63,598 nucleotides of DNA from Amycolatopsis palatopharyngis (GTDB lineage Bacteria > Actinomycetota > Actinomycetes > Mycobacteriales > Pseudonocardiaceae). The position numbers were made by a program, and so were the translations under genes. Below, one piece after another: positions 60,348 through 63,598 of the stretch. Position 1 is the stretch's first letter. The number at the start of each line of letters is the position of its first letter. The notes beneath the pieces are model-generated. The model was not told where the DNA came from. It saw only the letters and a list, made by a program, of their open reading frames with translations, and searched no databases. The DNA is taken from contig NZ_PQHZ01000038.1 in assembly GCF_003385185.1 (NCBI RefSeq), positions 1-63,598 on the forward strand, written 5' to 3'.

Positions 60348-61793
60348 ATGGCGGCTCGCCGCCCCAGCACCATGCCCTCCCCCGCCGAAGACGCGACGGC
60401 CTCCCCCGGCTCCGCGCCCGCGGCCACCACCGCCGGGTTCGCCGAACTCGGCGTCCCCGCGAAACTGGTCGCGGCACTCGCCGCCCAGGGGGTGCACGAA
60501 CCTTTCCCCATCCAGGCCGCGACGTTGCCGCATTCACTGGCGGGCCGCGACGTTCTCGGTCGTGGCCGCACCGGTTCCGGCAAGACGTACGCGTTCGTCC
60601 TGCCGCTGCTCACGCGGCTGGCCGCGAACCCGGTCCGCACCAAGCCCGGCCGGCCTCGCGCCTTGATCCTGGCCCCCACCAGGGAGCTCGCCACACAGAT
60701 CGAAGCGTCCATCGCACCGCTGGCCAAGTCGCTCTCGCTGCGCACGCTCACCGTGTTCGGCGGTGTACGACCGAACCCGCAGATCGCCGCTCTGCGTGCG
60801 GGCGTGGACATCCTGGTCGCCTGCCCCGGTCGCCTCGGTGATCACCTGGCGAGCGGTCACGCGCACCTGGACGCCGTCGAGATCACTGTGCTGGACGAGG
60901 CCGACCACATGGCCGACCTCGGGTTCCTGCCCGTCGTTCGCAAGCTGCTGGACCAGACACCACGATCCGGACAGCGGTTGCTGTTCTCCGCGACCCTGGA
61001 CAGCGGGATCGACGTACTGGTGAAGCGCTACCTGACTGATCCGGTGACGCACAGCGTCGACTCGGCGCAGTCGCCGGTCTCATCGATGTCCCACCACGTG
61101 CTGCACGTGCGGACCGAGACGCGGATCCCGGTCCTGCTTCAGCTGGTCGCGGCGCCCGGGCGGACGCTGGTCTTCACCCGCACCAAGCACCGCGCCAAGT
61201 CACTGACCCGCCAGCTCATCGCCTCGGGTGTTCCCGCGGTGGAACTGCACGGCAACCTCGGCCAGAACGCCAGGGAGCGCAACCTCAAGGCATTCGCCGA
61301 CGGCACCGCGAGAACCATGGTGGCCACCGACATCGCGGCCAGGGGCATCCACGTCGACGACGTCGCACGAGTGGTGCACGCCGATCCGCCGGTCGAGCAC
61401 AAGGCCTACCTGCACCGTTCGGGCCGGACCGCCCGTGCGGGGGCGGAGGGCACGGTCATCACCCTGATGACCGACGATCAGGTCGCCGATGTCCGTGCGC
61501 TGGCACGTAAGGCAGGCATCGCACCGAAGTCCACGAAACTGGGCCCGGACCACCCGCTGCTCAGCGAGCTCGCACCCGGCGAGCGTTCGTTCGTACGCCC
61601 GCCCGCGGCCCCACCCAAGACCGCCCAGCGAGGCGGCGGCGGTAAGCCGGCGGCCAAGTCCGGCGGAAAGGCCGGCGCCCCACGTCGGGAGGGTTCCGGC
61701 AGGTCCAGGGCGGCGGCGCCAGGAGCAGGCCGATCCGGCGCGGCGGCGTTCTCGGCGGGCAGCAACGCCGGAGGGCGCAGGCGATCACGCTGA
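60348..61793 (+). CDS. DEAD-box RNA helicase
   Basis: A 481-residue helicase with all core motifs: Q motif region HEPFPIQAATLP, motif I GRTGSGKT, Ia APTRELA, motif II DEADHMADLG, motif III FSATL, motif V TDIAARGIHV and motif VI HRSGRTARAG. A basic Gly/Ala/Arg/Lys tail (about 400-481) probably binds RNA. Such proteins unwind structured RNA and often act in cold or ribosome assembly. ATG 60348 with CGGAG 6-7 nt upstream is preferred to the longer frame from 60204. The 240 bp before it show no gene. Confidence 0.93.
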   Translation: MAARRPSTMPSPAEDATASPGSAPAATTAGFAELGVPAKLVAALAAQGVHEPFPIQAATLPHSLAGRDVLGRGRTGSGKTYAFVLPLLTRLAANPVRTKPGRPRALILAPTRELATQIEASIAPLAKSLSLRTLTVFGGVRPNPQIAALRAGVDILVACPGRLGDHLASGHAHLDAVEITVLDEADHMADLGFLPVVRKLLDQTPRSGQRLLFSATLDSGIDVLVKRYLTDPVTHSVDSAQSPVSSMSHHVLHVRTETRIPVLLQLVAAPGRTLVFTRTKHRAKSLTRQLIASGVPAVELHGNLGQNARERNLKAFADGTARTMVATDIAARGIHVDDVARVVHADPPVEHKAYLHRSGRTARAGAEGTVITLMTDDQVADVRALARKAGIAPKSTKLGPDHPLLSELAPGERSFVRPPAAPPKTAQRGGGGKPAAKSGGKAGAPRREGSGRSRAAAPGAGRSGAAAFSAGSNAGGRRRSR

Positions 61794-61811
61794 GCCCGAG
61801 CGCGGCGCGGC

Positions 61812-62237
61812 CTACTCGTCCCAGATGACGTAGGCCGCGAGGCGCTCGGCGAGATCGTGGCGCGTGTCCACGATGGGAAACACCGGGCGATCGCCCTGGT
61901 GCCGTCGCAGGCCCGCCACGACCTCGGTGACGAACCGGCCGACCTCCGCGGGCGTCGGCACGAGGTCGTTCCCACCGAGGTAATCCACGACCAGTGCTGG
62001 CTCGGCGGGGTCGGTCTCGACGGCGAGCACCCAGCCATGTCGCTCGCTCCAGACGAGCATCAGGTCCTGGTCCGCCCGTTCGTGCCAGCGCCCAGCCAGT
62101 GCCAGGTAGGCGGTCGCCGTGTCACTGACTTCGAACGAGGTGCCCTCCCGAGGTACCCCGACCTCCTCCGCCACGGCACGGAGATACCCCGATAGCCCCT
62201 GTCGCAGTGCGGGAGTGCTGTCCGTCGGTGAGTTCAT
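61812..62237 (-). CDS. DUF6292-like protein
   Basis: A 141-residue acidic protein with LRQGLSGYLRAVAEEVG at the start, a central LMLVWSERHGWVLAVET strand pair and DYLGGNDLVPTPAEVGRFV. This resembles the actinobacterial DUF6292 family, often seen in secondary-metabolite or regulatory contexts but of unknown function. It has no signal or membrane segment. It converges on the helicase gene with 18 bp between stops. Confidence 0.65.
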   Translation of the reverse strand: MNSPTDSTPALRQGLSGYLRAVAEEVGVPREGTSFEVSDTATAYLALAGRWHERADQDLMLVWSERHGWVLAVETDPAEPALVVDYLGGNDLVPTPAEVGRFVTEVVAGLRRHQGDRPVFPIVDTRHDLAERLAAYVIWDE

Positions 62238-62290
62238 ATTGGTTCACGTTAAGGGGTGACACGTGGTTCGCCAGGCGGCTGAGCCGCGTG

Positions 62291-63598
62291 TCACCACCTC
62301 AGCGCGGACACCAGTTCTCGTTCCACCATGGGCGAAAGGGTCCGCATGTACGTCTTCGTCACGTGGTTGTCGTCCATATAGACGAGCACGTTGCCCAGTA
62401 CGGGCGGACACTCCTGCTCCGTGCAGAAGTAGTCGGTGAAGTCGAGGAACGACACATTCGGCGGTAGGTCGGGCATCGCGGCGTACGGCGGTTCTGGCGA
62501 AACCACCTCCGCGCGGGGGGTAGTGCACTCCTGCGCGTACCGGCCCTTGACCTCGACACAGTCCGAGGGCCAGAAGTCGTAGCGCGGATTGTCCCTTGCC
62601 GCGATCACCGGAATGCCGAGGGCGTCCAGCTTGCGCCACTGCTCGACGTATCCGGGCGGCGTCAGTTCGGTGAGACCCGGGCGCATTTCTCGCGTGGCGA
62701 TCGTGAAGACCGCGTCCGGAGCGACCTCCGCGATCTCGTCGACGACGTCGACGTTCCAGTCGAGACAGGACTGGCTGTCAGGGGCCGTTTCCGAGGCCGT
62801 CGAGAACGGACAGCCACCGAGCAGCATCGACACGATCTCCCAGTTGTTCCGTTCGGCGGCGGGCAGCAGGGCACCGAGGAACTGCTGCGCGTGGGAGTCA
62901 CCGACCACGACGAGACGTTTCGCCGGCGGACCTTCGGTCTCGCTCGTACAGACCACGAGTTCCCTGTTGCGCTCGGCTGGATGGCAGCGCTCCTCGTCGA
63001 TCCCGGCGAACTGATCGGGCAACGAGATGAACCGTGGTGCGAGAACGGGTGTGTCCGCACCCTGGTACTCGAAGTCCGGCAGCAACGACCGCGCTCCCGG
63101 ATGGTCCGGGTCCTGTGGCGGGATCGTGTAGGACGCACGCTGGGCCGCCGCGACCTGCCAGGCCCCCGCGGTCACCAGCACCGGAACCAGTGAAACCACC
63201 GCGAAGCGGTAACCGCTGCCCCGCAGCACCAACCGGAACCGGCCTTCGCGGACGGGGGTTTCGACGAAATGATAGGTCAGCACGGACAACGCGAGTGAAA
63301 GGGCGATGACGCCGATGCCACCGAGCAGTCCTGGCTCCGCCTGGTCGCGGGTGACGAGGTAGAACAGCAGAACCGGCCAGTGCCACAAATACAGGGCATA
63401 ACTGAGATTGCCCAGATACTCCAACGGCCGCGACGACAACCACCGATCCGCGCCCACCCCACTACCGGTCGCCCCCGCCATCAGCACCAACACCGCCGAC
63501 ACCGTCGGCCACAACGCCGCATACCCCGGGAACATGCTGCCCACCTGCAACACCAACCCACACAACACCAGACCCGCCACCCCGGCCCAGCCCAGCAC
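62291..63598 (-). CDS. Acyltransferase with SGNH domain (OafA/YrhL type), N-terminus outside window
   Basis: The gene runs off the right edge, so 435 C-terminal residues are visible. Hydrophobic segments of an acyltransferase-3 domain come first (WLSSRPLEYLGNLSYALYLW is the typical late motif). A periplasmic SGNH hydrolase-like domain follows from about residue 215: VVVGDSHAQQFLGA gives the Gly-Asp-Ser nucleophile, and MDDNHVTKTYMRTLSP near the end gives the DxxH partner. Such proteins O-acetylate cell-surface polysaccharide or peptidoglycan. Confidence 0.9.
   Translation of the reverse strand: MLGWAGVAGLVLCGLVLQVGSMFPGYAALWPTVSAVLVLMAGATGSGVGADRWLSSRPLEYLGNLSYALYLWHWPVLLFYLVTRDQAEPGLLGGIGVIALSLALSVLTYHFVETPVREGRFRLVLRGSGYRFAVVSLVPVLVTAGAWQVAAAQRASYTIPPQDPDHPGARSLLPDFEYQGADTPVLAPRFISLPDQFAGIDEERCHPAERNRELVVCTSETEGPPAKRLVVVGDSHAQQFLGALLPAAERNNWEIVSMLLGGCPFSTASETAPDSQSCLDWNVDVVDEIAEVAPDAVFTIATREMRPGLTELTPPGYVEQWRKLDALGIPVIAARDNPRYDFWPSDCVEVKGRYAQECTTPRAEVVSPEPPYAAMPDLPPNVSFLDFTDYFCTEQECPPVLGNVLVYMDDNHVTKTYMRTLSPMVERELVSALRW

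Noticed and set aside
1..63598. CRISPR arrays, tRNA or rRNA genes, insertion sequences, integrase genes and attachment sites.
   Set aside because: None was seen. The short TGCCAACTC array at 50514 is only four units with 21-22-bp spacing and is not CRISPR-like.

Overview
The window is high-GC actinobacterial DNA, most likely from a member of the Pseudonocardiaceae. Signs of this are GTG/TTG starts, a complete conservon (sensor kinase, roadblock, DUF742 and GTPase genes) beside a P450, a mycothiol-dependent isomerase family protein, a DUF222/HNH gene under a LexA box, a SARP regulator and Tat/Sec exported proteins. No tRNA, rRNA, CRISPR array or transposase was seen. No database search was possible, so family calls rest on recognised motifs and gene order.

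Region 1 (1-9.2 kb) is the left flank. It holds the C-terminal part of an epoxide hydrolase, a small ABM-fold protein, a UvrA-like double ATPase of the drug-resistance type, a GT39-type membrane glycosyltransferase, a mycothiol-dependent isomerase-like protein and a histidine kinase that is two complete sensor kinases fused head to tail. Convergent to the kinase lies a frameshifted LuxR-type response regulator.

Region 2 (10-37.6 kb) is an enediyne polyketide gene cluster. One minus-strand block of about 20 kb (31.5 to 11.3 kb) reads: two DUF1702/UnbL paralogues, UnbV, UnbU, cytochrome P450, a small GMC partner protein, GMC oxidoreductase, an AhpD-like double-domain protein, a membrane protein, the enediyne PKS (KS-AT-ACP-KR-DH-PPTase), the TEBC thioesterase, a flavin reductase, a 76-residue unknown, and acyl-CoA carboxylase beta and epsilon subunits. 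The PKS and thioesterase should make the linear polyene. The oxidoreductases and Unb proteins are the expected core-maturation set, and the carboxylase may supply malonyl-CoA. The block is bounded by an AraC-type regulator on one side and an intact response regulator (paralogue of the broken one) on the other. Beyond that regulator lies an unexpected pair: a fused E1-like/YcaO cyclodehydratase and a SagB-type azoline dehydrogenase, the hallmark of azole-forming RiPP pathways, followed by a divergent SARP regulator. A 58-residue ORF at 10021-10197 (minus), with a good ribosome binding site, a Thr/Cys/Ser-rich C-terminus and a strong downstream hairpin, is the best precursor candidate I can see. 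A second, weaker one lies between the ycaO and sagB genes.

Region 3 (37.9-41.1 kb) has a STAS-domain protein, a membrane fatty-acid desaturase, and a translationally coupled pair (alanine-dehydrogenase-like enzyme plus a 59-residue helical protein) closed by a textbook terminator.

Region 4 (41.7-49.5 kb) is a secreted redox/carbohydrate locus: a Tat-exported multicopper oxidase, a 1345-residue ThuA/discoidin/PQQ-dehydrogenase/PKD/DUF1080 protein, and a cupredoxin followed by six Ig-like repeats. The last two share a C-terminal module.

Region 5 (49.6-63.6 kb) is mostly ordinary chromosome: a SAM methyltransferase, a truncated M23 peptidase fused to a short repeat array, PspC, a CobW-type GTPase, the SOS-controlled DUF222/HNH gene, the conservon with its divergent P450, a DEAD-box helicase, a DUF6292-like protein and an acyltransferase cut by the window end.
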